The notes below the pieces were generated by a model, which was given only the letters and a program-made list of their open reading frames with translations, did no database searches and was not told the DNA's origin. A DNA stretch of 64,000 nucleotides. It comes from Streptomyces griseiscabiei. Lineage in GTDB: Bacteria > Actinomycetota > Actinomycetes > Streptomycetales > Streptomycetaceae. The translations under genes and the position numbers were made by a program. The DNA is taken from positions 3,885,001-3,949,000 of the forward strand of contig NZ_JAGJBZ010000001.1 of assembly GCF_020010925.1 (NCBI RefSeq). The letters are read 5' to 3'. This document shows, piece by piece, positions 17,753-25,476 of this stretch. How positions within the stretch are numbered: the stretch's first letter is position 1; every line of letters begins with the position of its first letter.

Positions 17753-17771
17753 TGAGGTAAGCCTTACATAA
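17753..17771 (+). promoter_or_regulatory. DmdR/IdeR-type iron box before the efe operon
   Basis: TGAGGTAAGCCTTACATAA matches the iron-box consensus TTAGGTTAGSCTAACCTAA at most positions and lies 55 bp upstream of efeO. It should repress the operon when iron is plentiful. Confidence 0.75.
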
Positions 17772-17826
17772 CCAGGGCTCGCCTCGCCTTCTCTGTGCGT
17801 CCCCTGTGTACTCCCTTGGAGCCGAA

Positions 17827-18990
17827 ATGCGCCCCCTCAGTCGCCCCTTCAGACTCTCCGCCGTCACCGCCGCCACGACCGTGGCGGCCCTGACCGCGCT
17901 CACCGGTTGCACCGAGAAGAGCGGCGGCGGCGCGGACGGGGCGATCGCGGTGACCGCGACCGACACCACCTGCGAGGTGTCGAAGAAGGAGTTCCCGGCG
18001 GGGCACGTCGAGCTGGACATCGAGAACAAGGGCTCCAAGGTCACCGAGGTCTATCTCCTCTTCCCGGACGACCGGGTGGTCACCGAGCGCGAGAACATCG
18101 GCCCCGGCACCAGGCAGAAGGTCACCGCCGAGGTGAAGGAGGGCGACTACCGGATCGCCTGCAAGCCGGGGATGAAGGGCGACGGCATCCGGCAGGACGT
18201 CACCGCCACCGGCTCCGGCAAGATCGCCGAGCGGGACCCCCGGCTCGACGAGGCCGTGGCCTCGTACCGCAAGTACGCGCAGGAGCAGGCCGACGAGACC
18301 GTCCCGCTGGCGAAGGTGTTCGCCGAGGCCGTCAAGGACGGGGACGTCGAGGCCGCGAAGAAGGCGTACGCGCCCTCCCGGATCGGCTGGGAGCGCACCG
18401 AGCCGGTCGCCGAGTCCTTCGGGGACATCGACCCCAAGGTGGACGTCCGCGAGGACGGTCTGGAGGAGGGCCAGGACCCGGAGAAGGACTGGACGGGCTG
18501 GCACCGCCTGGAGCGTTCGCTCTGGCAGGACGGCAAGCTCACCGACCGGGACTCCGCGCTGGCCGACCAGCTGGTGACCGACCTGGAGGACTGGCAGAAG
18601 CGGGTCGGCAAGGCCGAGATCACCCCGACCTCCATGGCCAACGGCGCCAAGGAACTCCTCGACGAGGTCGCCACCGGCAAGGTCACCGGCGAGGAGGAGC
18701 GCTACTCGCACACCGACCTCGTCGACTTCAAAGCGAACGTCGAGGGCGCCGAGAAGTCGTACGCGCTGCTGAAGTCCGTCGCCGCCGAGAACGACCCGGA
18801 GCTGACGAAGGAACTCGACCAGCAGTTCGCGGCCCTGAACACGCTGCTCGACAAGTACCGCGAGGACAAGACGGGTTACGACTTCGTCTCCTACGACAAG
18901 GTCGGCAAGGCGGACCGCAAGGAGCTGTCGGACGCGGTGAACGCGCTGGCCGAGCCGTTGTCGCGGCTCGCGGCAGCGGTGGTGAAGTGA
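17827..18990 (+). CDS. efeO: Iron uptake lipoprotein EfeO (cupredoxin + M75 imelysin-like)
   Basis: Periplasm-side (extracytoplasmic) iron-binding component of the EfeUOB ferrous-iron system. The 387 residues begin with a lipoprotein signal ending in LTALTGC. A cupredoxin-like domain (about 40-130) follows, with conserved C in TTCEVSKKEFPAG and CKPGMKGDG. The M75 imelysin domain then carries GWERTEPVAESFGDIDP and the metal motif HRLE in GWHRLERSLW. The ATG at 17827 was chosen because GGAG lies 5 bp upstream; an earlier in-frame ATG at 17806 would add residues before the basic signal. It heads the operon efeO-efeB-efeU-lipoprotein behind an iron box. Confidence 0.95.
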   Translation: MRPLSRPFRLSAVTAATTVAALTALTGCTEKSGGGADGAIAVTATDTTCEVSKKEFPAGHVELDIENKGSKVTEVYLLFPDDRVVTERENIGPGTRQKVTAEVKEGDYRIACKPGMKGDGIRQDVTATGSGKIAERDPRLDEAVASYRKYAQEQADETVPLAKVFAEAVKDGDVEAAKKAYAPSRIGWERTEPVAESFGDIDPKVDVREDGLEEGQDPEKDWTGWHRLERSLWQDGKLTDRDSALADQLVTDLEDWQKRVGKAEITPTSMANGAKELLDEVATGKVTGEEERYSHTDLVDFKANVEGAEKSYALLKSVAAENDPELTKELDQQFAALNTLLDKYREDKTGYDFVSYDKVGKADRKELSDAVNALAEPLSRLAAAVVK

Positions 18991-18992
18991 CG

Positions 18993-20273
18993 ATGGCCCC
19001 CGAGGACCCCTCCTCCGAGGCCCCCGGCACCCGTGCCCCCTCCCGGCGGGCGCTGATCGGCTGGGGCGGGGCCGGGCTCGCACTCGGTGCCGCCGCGGCC
19101 GGTGGCGCGGTGGCGGTGGCCCGTACCGGCGACGACCGCGCCGCCCCGGACGCGGGCGCCGCGATCGCCTTCCACGGCGCCCACCAGGCCGGGATCGCCA
19201 CGCCCGTGCAGGACCGGCTGCACTTCGCCGCGTTCGACGTGGAGACCGACGACCGGGCCGAGTTCGTGGCGATGCTGAAGGAGTGGACGGCCGCCGCGCG
19301 CCGGATGACCGCCGGGAAGGCGGTCGGTGACGGTGGGTACGGCGGGCTGCCGGAGGCCCCGCCGGACGACACCGGCGAGGCACTGGGGCTGAAGCCGTCC
19401 CGGCTGACGCTGACGGTCGGCTTCGGACCGGCGCTGTTCGACCGGTTCGGGCTGGCCGGGCGGCTGCCCGAGGCGCTGGTGGACCTCCCGCGGTTCGCCG
19501 GCGACAACCTGGACAAGGCCCGCAGCGGCGGCGACCTCTGCGTCCAGGCCTGCGCCGACGATCCGCAGGTCGCCGTGCACGCCGTCCGCAACCTCGCCCG
19601 CATCGGCTTCGGCAAGGTGTCGGTGCGCTGGTCGCAGCTCGGCTTCGGCAAGACCTCCTCGACGACGCCCGAGGCGCAGACCCCGCGCAACCTCATGGGG
19701 TTCAAGGACGGCACCCGCAACATCGCGGGCACGGAGACGGACCGGCTGAAGAGGTTCGTGTGGGTCGGCGAGAAGGACGTCGACGCGAACGCGGCCTGGA
19801 TGAAGGGCGGTTCGTACCTCGTCGCCCGGCGCATCCGGATGCACATCGAGCCCTGGGACCGGACCTCGCTGCGGGAGCAGGAGGACATCTTCGGCCGGGA
19901 CAAGGGCGAGGGCGCGCCGGTGGGCAGGGCGAAGGAGCGGGACGAGCCGTTCCTGAAGGCGATGCTGCCGGACGCGCACGTACGGCTCGCGCACCCCGAC
20001 TCCAACCACGGCGCGACGCTGCTGCGGCGCGGCTACTCCTTCACCGACGGCACAGACGGGCTGGGCCGCCTCGACGCGGGCCTGTTCTTCCTCGCCTACC
20101 AGCGCGATGTGCGCACCGGGTTCATCCCGGTCCAGCGCAATCTGGCCACGGACGCGCTCAACGAGTACATCCAGCACGTGGGTTCGGCGGTCTTCGCCGT
20201 CCCGCCGGGCGTCCGGGACGCGGACGACTGGTGGGGCCGGGCGCTGTTCACCGGACCGTCGACGAAGGACTGA
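18993..20273 (+). CDS. efeB: EfeB, Tat-exported DyP-type haem peroxidase
   Basis: Dye-decolourising-type peroxidase exported folded by the Tat pathway. In EfeUOB it oxidises Fe2+ during uptake and may also extract iron from haem. The 426 residues start with a Tat signal (SRRALIGWGGAGLALG). The DyP signature is GFKDGTRN, whose Asp is the catalytic acid. The proximal haem ligand is likely the His in HPDSNHGATLLRRGYSF. ATG 18993 was chosen; a GTG at 18987 overlaps the efeO stop by 4 bp and is an equally coupled alternative. Second gene of the operon. Confidence 0.95.
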   Translation: MAPEDPSSEAPGTRAPSRRALIGWGGAGLALGAAAAGGAVAVARTGDDRAAPDAGAAIAFHGAHQAGIATPVQDRLHFAAFDVETDDRAEFVAMLKEWTAAARRMTAGKAVGDGGYGGLPEAPPDDTGEALGLKPSRLTLTVGFGPALFDRFGLAGRLPEALVDLPRFAGDNLDKARSGGDLCVQACADDPQVAVHAVRNLARIGFGKVSVRWSQLGFGKTSSTTPEAQTPRNLMGFKDGTRNIAGTETDRLKRFVWVGEKDVDANAAWMKGGSYLVARRIRMHIEPWDRTSLREQEDIFGRDKGEGAPVGRAKERDEPFLKAMLPDAHVRLAHPDSNHGATLLRRGYSFTDGTDGLGRLDAGLFFLAYQRDVRTGFIPVQRNLATDALNEYIQHVGSAVFAVPPGVRDADDWWGRALFTGPSTKD

Positions 20274-20277
20274 GGCC

Positions 20278-21159
20278 GTGTTCGCGAACTATCTGATCGG
20301 GCTGCGCGAGGGCCTGGAGGCGAGCCTGGTCGTCTGCATCCTCATCGCCTATCTGGTGAAGACGGACCGCCGGGACGCCCTGAGGCCCGTCTGGGCCGGC
20401 ATCGGCGTCGCCGTCGGGCTGGCGCTCGCCTTCGGCTGTGTCCTCGAATTCGGCTCCCAGGAGCTGACGTTCAAGGCGCAGGAGGCGCTCGGCGGCTCCC
20501 TGTCGATCATCGCGGTGGCTCTGGTGACCTGGATGGTCTTCTGGATGCGGCGCACCGCCCGCCATCTCAAGGCCGACCTGCACGGCAAGCTGGACGCGGC
20601 CCTGCGGATGGGCACGGGCGCGCTGGTGGCGACCGCGTTCCTCGCGGTGGGCCGGGAGGGCCTGGAGACCTCGCTGTTCGTGTGGACGTCCGTACGGGCG
20701 TCGGGCGACGGCACCGAGGGGCCGCTGGCCGGGGTCCTGCTGGGCCTGGCGACGGCGGTGGTGCTCGGCTGGCTGTTCTACCGGGGCGCGCTGCGCATCA
20801 ACCTCGCCCGGTTCTTCACCTGGACCGGCGGCATGCTGGTCGTGGTCGCCGCGGGCGTGCTCGCGTACGGCTTCCACGACCTCCAGGAGGCCGACTTCCT
20901 GCCCGGCCTCACCGACAAGGCGTTCGACATCACCGGGACGATCCCGCCGGACAGCTGGTACGGCACCCTGTTGAAGGGCGTGTTCAACTTCCAGCCCGAC
21001 CCGACGGTCCTCCAAGTCACGGTCTGGCTCTTGTATCTGGTCCCGACGCTCGCGCTGTTCCTCGCCCCGGTAGGGTTCGCCTCCGGGAAGGGGAAGGTGA
21101 AGATTCCTGATGAGCAGGGGCAGGGTGCGCGGGGTCCGGAGTCCACGAAGGCTCCGTGA
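20278..21159 (+). CDS. efeU: Iron permease EfeU, FTR1 family
   Basis: High-affinity iron channel of the EfeUOB system in the cytoplasmic membrane. The 293 residues show seven hydrophobic segments. The two FTR1 signature motifs, both of type REGxE, bind iron in the pore: REGLEASLVVC near the N-terminus (about residues 10-20) and REGLETSLFVW near 127-137. Start GTG 20278, 4 bp after the efeB stop. Here the order is O-B-U, while in E. coli the gene for U comes first. The last 50 bp overlap the start of the following lipoprotein gene. Confidence 0.95.
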   Translation: MFANYLIGLREGLEASLVVCILIAYLVKTDRRDALRPVWAGIGVAVGLALAFGCVLEFGSQELTFKAQEALGGSLSIIAVALVTWMVFWMRRTARHLKADLHGKLDAALRMGTGALVATAFLAVGREGLETSLFVWTSVRASGDGTEGPLAGVLLGLATAVVLGWLFYRGALRINLARFFTWTGGMLVVVAAGVLAYGFHDLQEADFLPGLTDKAFDITGTIPPDSWYGTLLKGVFNFQPDPTVLQVTVWLLYLVPTLALFLAPVGFASGKGKVKIPDEQGQGARGPESTKAP

Positions 21160-22159
21160 GGGACGCGGGGTTCGTGAGGTTCGTACGACTCGTACGGCTC
21201 GTACGCTGGTGACCACGGCGGTGGCCGCGCTGTCGCTGACGGTGAGCGGGTGTGTCGTGGTCCGCGGCGACCTGGAGGTCGTCCCCGCGGCGACCCCGGG
21301 TGAGGCGGCGCGGGCGCTGGAGGACTTCACCGCCGCGTACAACAAGGCGGACAAGGCGTACGACCCGTCCCAGGACGCCTCCCGGGTCACCGGCGCGCTC
21401 GCCGACATCGACGGCGGCAAGCTCCGCTCGGGCGCGAAGCTCACCCCGGGCGGCAACCCCAACCATGTGGCGCTGAAGCTGTCCGACGTCCGGTACACGA
21501 TCCCGGAGAAGGCGGCCTGGCCGCGCTGGTTCGTGGCCGACGCCACCGCCAACAAGGGCAACGCGACGGACCGTTGGCTGTTCGTCTTCACCCGGGACGG
21601 GCTGACCGATCTGTGGGAGGTGTCCTTCCTCACGGTCGTGCCCGCCGACGACATGCCCGAGTTCCAGAAGGACGCGGACGGCCACGCGCAGGTCGTCCAG
21701 CCCGACGACGCGCAGCTCTCCGTCGAGCCCGCGCAGCTGCCCGACCGGTACGTCACCTATCTCAAGGAGGACAGCGCCCTCTTCGCGGACGGCCCGTACA
21801 CCTCCGAGGAGCGTTCCCGGCGCCAGAAGAACGCGGCGAAGCCGGGGCTGGCGCGGCAGTACATCGACGAGGCCCTCACCAACGGCGACTACGCGCCGGT
21901 CGGTCTGCGCACCACGGACGGGGGCGCGCTGGTCTTCTTCACCACCCGCACCTACCAGAAGCAGACCGCCGCGCCGGGCGTGAGCATCCCCGTCAGGGAC
22001 GCGGCCGTACGGGCGCTGATGACGGGCGAGCCCAAGGAGTCCCTGACCCTGGAGTTCGTGAACAACCAGGCGGTCCTCGATCCGGCGAAGACCGAGTCGG
22101 ACCAGCAGGTGAAGGTCCTGAGCCAGGTGGGCGGGCTCACGGGGGCCAAGGGCGAGTGA
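21110..22159 (+). CDS. Lipoprotein of unknown function, fourth gene of the efe operon
   Basis: A 349-residue exported lipoprotein: basic N-terminus, hydrophobic stretch LVTTAVAALSLTVSGC with a lipobox ending at C48. The mature part holds two related halves rich in acidic and aromatic residues (WPRWFVADATANKGNATDRW, VFTRDGLTDLWEVSF). I do not recognise a named family with certainty. The ATG at 21110 lies inside efeU (50-bp overlap, different frame) and gives an unusually long 30-residue n-region. GTG 21209 would start just before the hydrophobic core and is the alternative. The context suggests an accessory role at the cell surface with EfeUOB, or simple co-transcription. Confidence 0.75.
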   Translation: MSRGRVRGVRSPRRLREGRGVREVRTTRTARTLVTTAVAALSLTVSGCVVVRGDLEVVPAATPGEAARALEDFTAAYNKADKAYDPSQDASRVTGALADIDGGKLRSGAKLTPGGNPNHVALKLSDVRYTIPEKAAWPRWFVADATANKGNATDRWLFVFTRDGLTDLWEVSFLTVVPADDMPEFQKDADGHAQVVQPDDAQLSVEPAQLPDRYVTYLKEDSALFADGPYTSEERSRRQKNAAKPGLARQYIDEALTNGDYAPVGLRTTDGGALVFFTTRTYQKQTAAPGVSIPVRDAAVRALMTGEPKESLTLEFVNNQAVLDPAKTESDQQVKVLSQVGGLTGAKGE

Positions 22160-22198
22160 CGCGGGGCGGGTGAGGCGGGGCGGGTGACCGCCGGTGGC

Positions 22199-22218
22199 CC
22201 TGGGGCGTCAGCCCCGGG
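22199..22218. terminator. Hairpin between convergent genes
   Basis: CCTGGGGC and GCCCCGGG pair over 8 bp (one G-T) around GTCA. It lies 40 bp after the lipoprotein stop and overlaps the last codons of the minus-strand gene. Confidence 0.5.
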
Positions 22219-22960
22219 AGGGCCAGGCCGTGCCCGCGTGGTCCGACTGCTCGCCCACATGGCGGGAGCAGGCGTCGGTGAGGATCTCCAGCAGGCTCAG
22301 CGGGTCCGGCAGCGGGTGTTCCGGGCCGCGTACCCAGTGGACCGTGAGATCACCGGGGAGCCGGGCCGGCGGGACGAGGACGTAGGACCCCCGGCAGTGC
22401 CAGCGCAGGCCCGGGTGCTCGTCCATGGTCTCCGGATGGCAGTCCAGCTCGCAGGGCCACCACTCGTCCTCGTCCTCGGGAGTGCCCCGGGTGAGGGTGA
22501 AGAAGAGCAGCCGTCCCTCGCCGGACTCGGACTCGGACTCCGCGACGGGCCCCACCTCGATCCCGGCGGCGAGCAGCCGCTCCAGGGCCTCGCTGCCGGC
22601 GGCGAAGGGTACGTCCAGCACGTCGTGGACCATGCCGGTCGCGGTGATGAAGTTGGCCCCGGGCTGGTGCCGGGCCCAGCGCTCGATCTGGGCGCGGTCG
22701 GTGGTGGACTGCGTCTGCCAGGCGAAGGACACCGGGTGCCGGGCCGGGGTGGGACAGCCCACGCGGTCGCAGGAACACCGGTAGCCCGAGGGGTGCGCGG
22801 CGGGCGCGAGCGGGAGTCCGGCGGCGGCCGCGGCGAGCAGCAGCTCCTCACGGCCGGTGTCGTCGGCGGCCCCGTCGAGCGGGCGGCCGGTACGACGGGC
22901 ACGCAGCCACTCGGAGATCCTGCCCTGCCGACCGCTCCGGCCGCCGAACGTCGCGCTCAT
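22208..22960 (-). CDS. Bifunctional DNA primase/polymerase-like protein
   Basis: A 250-residue cytosolic protein with the N-terminal prim-pol-like fold that Streptomyces genomes encode as a stand-alone gene. Visible are a zinc-binding-like segment (YRCSCDRVGCPTPARHPV, three cysteines and a histidine) and the family's FITATGMVHDVLDVP, where family members usually carry acidic residues. Near the C-terminus is GSYVLVPPARLPGDLTVHWV. The second metal-binding acid of true prim-pols is hard to place, so polymerase activity is doubtful. The start is ATG 22960. It converges on the efe operon; a 235-bp gap with no further gene lies upstream. Confidence 0.78.
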   Translation of the reverse strand: MSATFGGRSGRQGRISEWLRARRTGRPLDGAADDTGREELLLAAAAAGLPLAPAAHPSGYRCSCDRVGCPTPARHPVSFAWQTQSTTDRAQIERWARHQPGANFITATGMVHDVLDVPFAAGSEALERLLAAGIEVGPVAESESESGEGRLLFFTLTRGTPEDEDEWWPCELDCHPETMDEHPGLRWHCRGSYVLVPPARLPGDLTVHWVRGPEHPLPDPLSLLEILTDACSRHVGEQSDHAGTAWPSRG

Positions 22961-23195
22961 CTATCGCCTCGCCTCGCTGTGGTGCGGACAGCATGCTTCA
23001 TCGTCGCACCATCCTGCGCCGAGGGTGGCCGGAGCCCCCATCCGGGGTAGGTGGGGCGATGCCGGGGTGCGGACAGCGATGGTGTGCTATGGCGCGCTTT
23101 GGCGGGATTTAGGGGCCGGTCGCGGGTACCGCCCGGACGCCCTTTGGGCGCCACTTGGTCGGATTGATCACACTCGGGCGGGGAGTTGACAGGGC

Positions 23196-23831
23196 TCAGC
23201 GGGGTGCGAGGCCGTACAGGGCGTACTCAACGAGGGTGTCCGTGTAGTCGTACGAGATGGGGCCCGTGTGCTGCAGCCAGCGCTGGGCGAGCGGGGAGAC
23301 GAAGAGCTCCAGGGCGATACGCGGGTCGATCTCGGCGCGTACGGCCCCCCGCTCCTGGGCCGCGCGCAGCCGCTTCACATACAGCTGGAGCTGGGGTTCG
23401 AGCAGTTTGCCGACGAACTCGACACCGAGCTCGCGGTTGACCACGCCCTCGGCGGCCAGGGCGCGCGAGGGGACTTCGAACCGGGGGTCGAGGAGTTCGT
23501 CGACGGTGGCGCGCAGGACCGCCTTGAGGTCGGCTTCGAGGTCCCCGGTGTCCGGGATCTCGTACTCGGCCCCGTCCCCGATGACCTCGGGCCGGGCCGC
23601 GGCCTCCGCCGCCTGGGCGCTCAGGTCGATGAACGCCTCCAGCAGCACCTCTCCCTTGGAGGACCACCACCGGTAGATCGTCTGCTTGCCGACACCGGCG
23701 CGGGCCGCGATGCCCTCGATGGTCGTCTTCTGGTACCCGACCTCGCCGACGAGGGCGAGGGCGGCGTCGTAGATGGCGCGGCGCGACTTCTCGCTGCGCC
23801 GGGCGGAATCAGGGGCGGTCTTGTTGGCCAT
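23196..23831 (-). CDS. TetR-family transcription regulator
   Basis: A 211-residue repressor-type protein. The N-terminal helix-turn-helix (about residues 15-60) reads SRRAIYDAALALVGEVGYQK then TTIEGIAARAGVGKQTIYRW, with WSSKGEVLLEAF after it, as in TetR proteins. The C-terminal ligand domain is helical with no recognisable pocket. The start is ATG 23831. It is divergent from the small gene at 23928; the 96-bp gap holds a short palindrome (AGACG-GTG-CGTCT, 23855-23867) and the operator-like site at 23889, so it may control itself and the small gene. The ligand is unknown. Confidence 0.92.
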   Translation of the reverse strand: MANKTAPDSARRSEKSRRAIYDAALALVGEVGYQKTTIEGIAARAGVGKQTIYRWWSSKGEVLLEAFIDLSAQAAEAAARPEVIGDGAEYEIPDTGDLEADLKAVLRATVDELLDPRFEVPSRALAAEGVVNRELGVEFVGKLLEPQLQLYVKRLRAAQERGAVRAEIDPRIALELFVSPLAQRWLQHTGPISYDYTDTLVEYALYGLAPR

Positions 23832-23888
23832 GCCCCGAATTTATCAGGTTGACAAGACGGTGCGTCTCGCCACACAGTGGAGGAGTCT

Positions 23889-23907
23889 TACGAGACGAAC
23901 CGTATCG
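23889..23907. promoter_or_regulatory. Operator-like site between TetR gene and its divergent neighbour
   Basis: TACGAGACGAACCGTATCG. It shares TACGAGACG and CCGTATCG with the reverse complement of the palindrome at 1315-1337, with a spacer of 2 instead of 3 bp. It lies 21 bp upstream of the small gene at 23928. Confidence 0.45.
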
Positions 23908-23927
23908 TCGCAGTGAAGGGGAGTGTC

Positions 23928-24164
23928 ATGACCCGAGGTGGAGCAGGGAACATGCTGGGAGTCGGCGGCTCCCGTCGGAACCTGGGCCGCGACGCCCTGC
24001 GCGGCGGCCCCGCCGACCGCCGCGTCGGCGGCGGGCTCGACGCCCAGGCCCAGAAGCGGGAGCTGCTGCGCAGGTTCCAGGAGAAGCAGGCGCGCCGAGG
24101 CGAACAGGAGGAACGCCGGGGCGACCGCACAGCCGGTGACCGCGCGGCCGACGAGTCCTCGTGA
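23928..24164 (+). CDS. Small conserved protein, DUF6243-like
   Basis: A 78-residue basic, probably cytosolic protein. The opening MTRGGAGNMLGVGGSRRNL and the helix LDAQAQKRELLRRFQEKQ fit, from memory, the Streptomyces family DUF6243; function unknown. The ATG at 23928 is preceded by AAGGGGAG (23916-23923); an earlier ATG at 23877 would add 17 residues that look non-coding. It is divergent from a TetR regulator and converges directly on the VOC gene, whose stop is adjacent to its own with no gap. Confidence 0.7.
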   Translation: MTRGGAGNMLGVGGSRRNLGRDALRGGPADRRVGGGLDAQAQKRELLRRFQEKQARRGEQEERRGDRTAGDRAADESS

Positions 24165-24887
24165 TCAGATGCGGCCCCGGGCCCGGACCACCCGGAGGGT
24201 GAGCCCGTCCGGGCTGGTCAGCCGTAGTACGGAGCGGTCGGGGTCGTCGGGCCACGAGGCCCGGCCCCGACCGTGCGCGTGCACCCGCGCGGCGACGGCG
24301 GTCGGGTCGTCCGCCCCGACCGTCAGCTCCCACCGCGGGGCCGCGGACCCGGTGGCGGCGGCGGTGAAGTCCGCGTGGGCGACGTCCGTGCCGGTCACCT
24401 CGCGGTAGAAGTCCCGGGCCCGGTCCGGCCGTTCACAGGTCAGGACCATGCGGTGCGGGGTGCCGGGAGAGCCCGGCGGGAACCGCCACCCGCCGAACCG
24501 GTAAGGCTGCCAGAGCGAGACGGCGGCCCCCACCGGATCGACCAGGGTGGCCAGACGGCCCTGGTCTCCCGCGTCGAAGGGCGGGACGACCAGCTCGGCC
24601 CCGCGCGCCACCGCCCTGTCCGTACGGCGGTCGAGGTCGTCGACCGCCAGGTAGTAGGCGATGTGGGCGGGGGTCCCGGGCGGGTAGACGGGCTGGGCAA
24701 GGTCGCTCACCCCGCCGACCGGGTGCCCGTCCGCCGTGCTGATCTTCGTCGCCCGGCGCCAGTCGTCCTCGTCGACGGCACAGCGCCAGTCCAGGGCGGC
24801 GGCGAGGAAGGCCCCGGTGCCGGGCAGGTCGCGGGTCTTGATGTCCAGCCAGCAGAACCCGGTCGGGGCGGCGGGGCCGGCGGTCAT
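24165..24887 (-). CDS. VOC-family (glyoxalase/bleomycin-resistance fold) protein, two domains
   Basis: A 240-residue protein made of two tandem VOC domains (about 8-120 and 130-235). Each begins with the typical pattern (FCWLDIKTRDLPGTGAFLAA; MVLTCERPDRARDFYREVTG). VOC proteins are metal-dependent isomerases, dioxygenases or drug-binding proteins; the metal ligands here are not obvious, so activity is unclear. It overlaps the upstream GNAT gene by 4 bp (ATGA), so the two form an operon. The start is ATG 24887. Confidence 0.88.
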   Translation of the reverse strand: MTAGPAAPTGFCWLDIKTRDLPGTGAFLAAALDWRCAVDEDDWRRATKISTADGHPVGGVSDLAQPVYPPGTPAHIAYYLAVDDLDRRTDRAVARGAELVVPPFDAGDQGRLATLVDPVGAAVSLWQPYRFGGWRFPPGSPGTPHRMVLTCERPDRARDFYREVTGTDVAHADFTAAATGSAAPRWELTVGADDPTAVAARVHAHGRGRASWPDDPDRSVLRLTSPDGLTLRVVRARGRI

Positions 24888-25357
24888 CCGGTCAGCTCCA
24901 GCACCCCGACCGTCTGGTCGCCGCTGGTCTCCCCCGTCGTACGGAAGCCGAGGCCGAGGTAGAAGGCCTCCGGGCCGTCGGGCCCGGGGTGCCAGGTGAC
25001 GAAGAGGCGGTCGCCGCCGCGGCGGCGGATCTCGGCGGCCACCGCCTCGACGGCGAACCGGCCGTAGCCCATCCCCTGCGCGTCCGCGGCGATGTTGAGC
25101 CGCCAGAGCCCGGAGCGGATGTCGGTGCCCGAGCCGTCGCCCTTCCAGTCGATGTCGAGGAAGGCCATCAGGAAGCCGACGGCCCGGTCACCGTCCAGGA
25201 CGAGCCGGGGCCAGGCGACACCGGGGTGCACGTACGCCTCGGCCAGCGACTTCTCGACCGGCTCCACCAGGTGTTCCTGGTCGGGGCGGATGCGGACGCC
25301 GAGCGCGGCGTCGAGGTTGGCGGGGGTTATCTCGGCCAGCTGTGGGGTGGTGGACAT
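24884..25357 (-). CDS. GNAT-family N-acetyltransferase
   Basis: Transfers an acetyl group from acetyl-CoA to an amine. The 157 residues carry the GNAT core: LVLDGDRAVGFLMAFLDID (beta strands 2-4), LWRLNIAADAQGMGYGRFAV with the pyrophosphate-binding Q-G-M-G-Y-G-R motif near residue 97-103, and the C-terminal FYLGLGFRTTGE. It is the first gene of a two-gene operon with the VOC protein. The start is ATG 25357. Both products are of types that inactivate drugs or metabolites; the real substrate is unknown. Confidence 0.92.
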   Translation of the reverse strand: MSTTPQLAEITPANLDAALGVRIRPDQEHLVEPVEKSLAEAYVHPGVAWPRLVLDGDRAVGFLMAFLDIDWKGDGSGTDIRSGLWRLNIAADAQGMGYGRFAVEAVAAEIRRRGGDRLFVTWHPGPDGPEAFYLGLGFRTTGETSGDQTVGVLELTG

Positions 25358-25410
25358 GATCGACGAGTTAGCCGGAACGGGTGTGCGGGCCGCAAGTGAT
25401 TTACGCGGCC

Positions 25411-25476
25411 TCGTCAGGCACGGTCCGGCTGCTCGTCAGGCCCGGTCCGGTGGTTCGTCAGGCACGGTCCGGCTGC
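25411..25476. repeat. 22-bp tandem triplication at the 3' end of the Rsm22-like gene
   Basis: Three head-to-tail 22-bp copies begin at 25411, 25433 and 25455. The common part is TCGTCAGGCACGGTCCGG (the middle copy has CCCGG and a changed end). The third copy holds the stop codon of the minus-strand gene and its last codons; the other two lie just beyond the stop. Confidence 0.85.
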
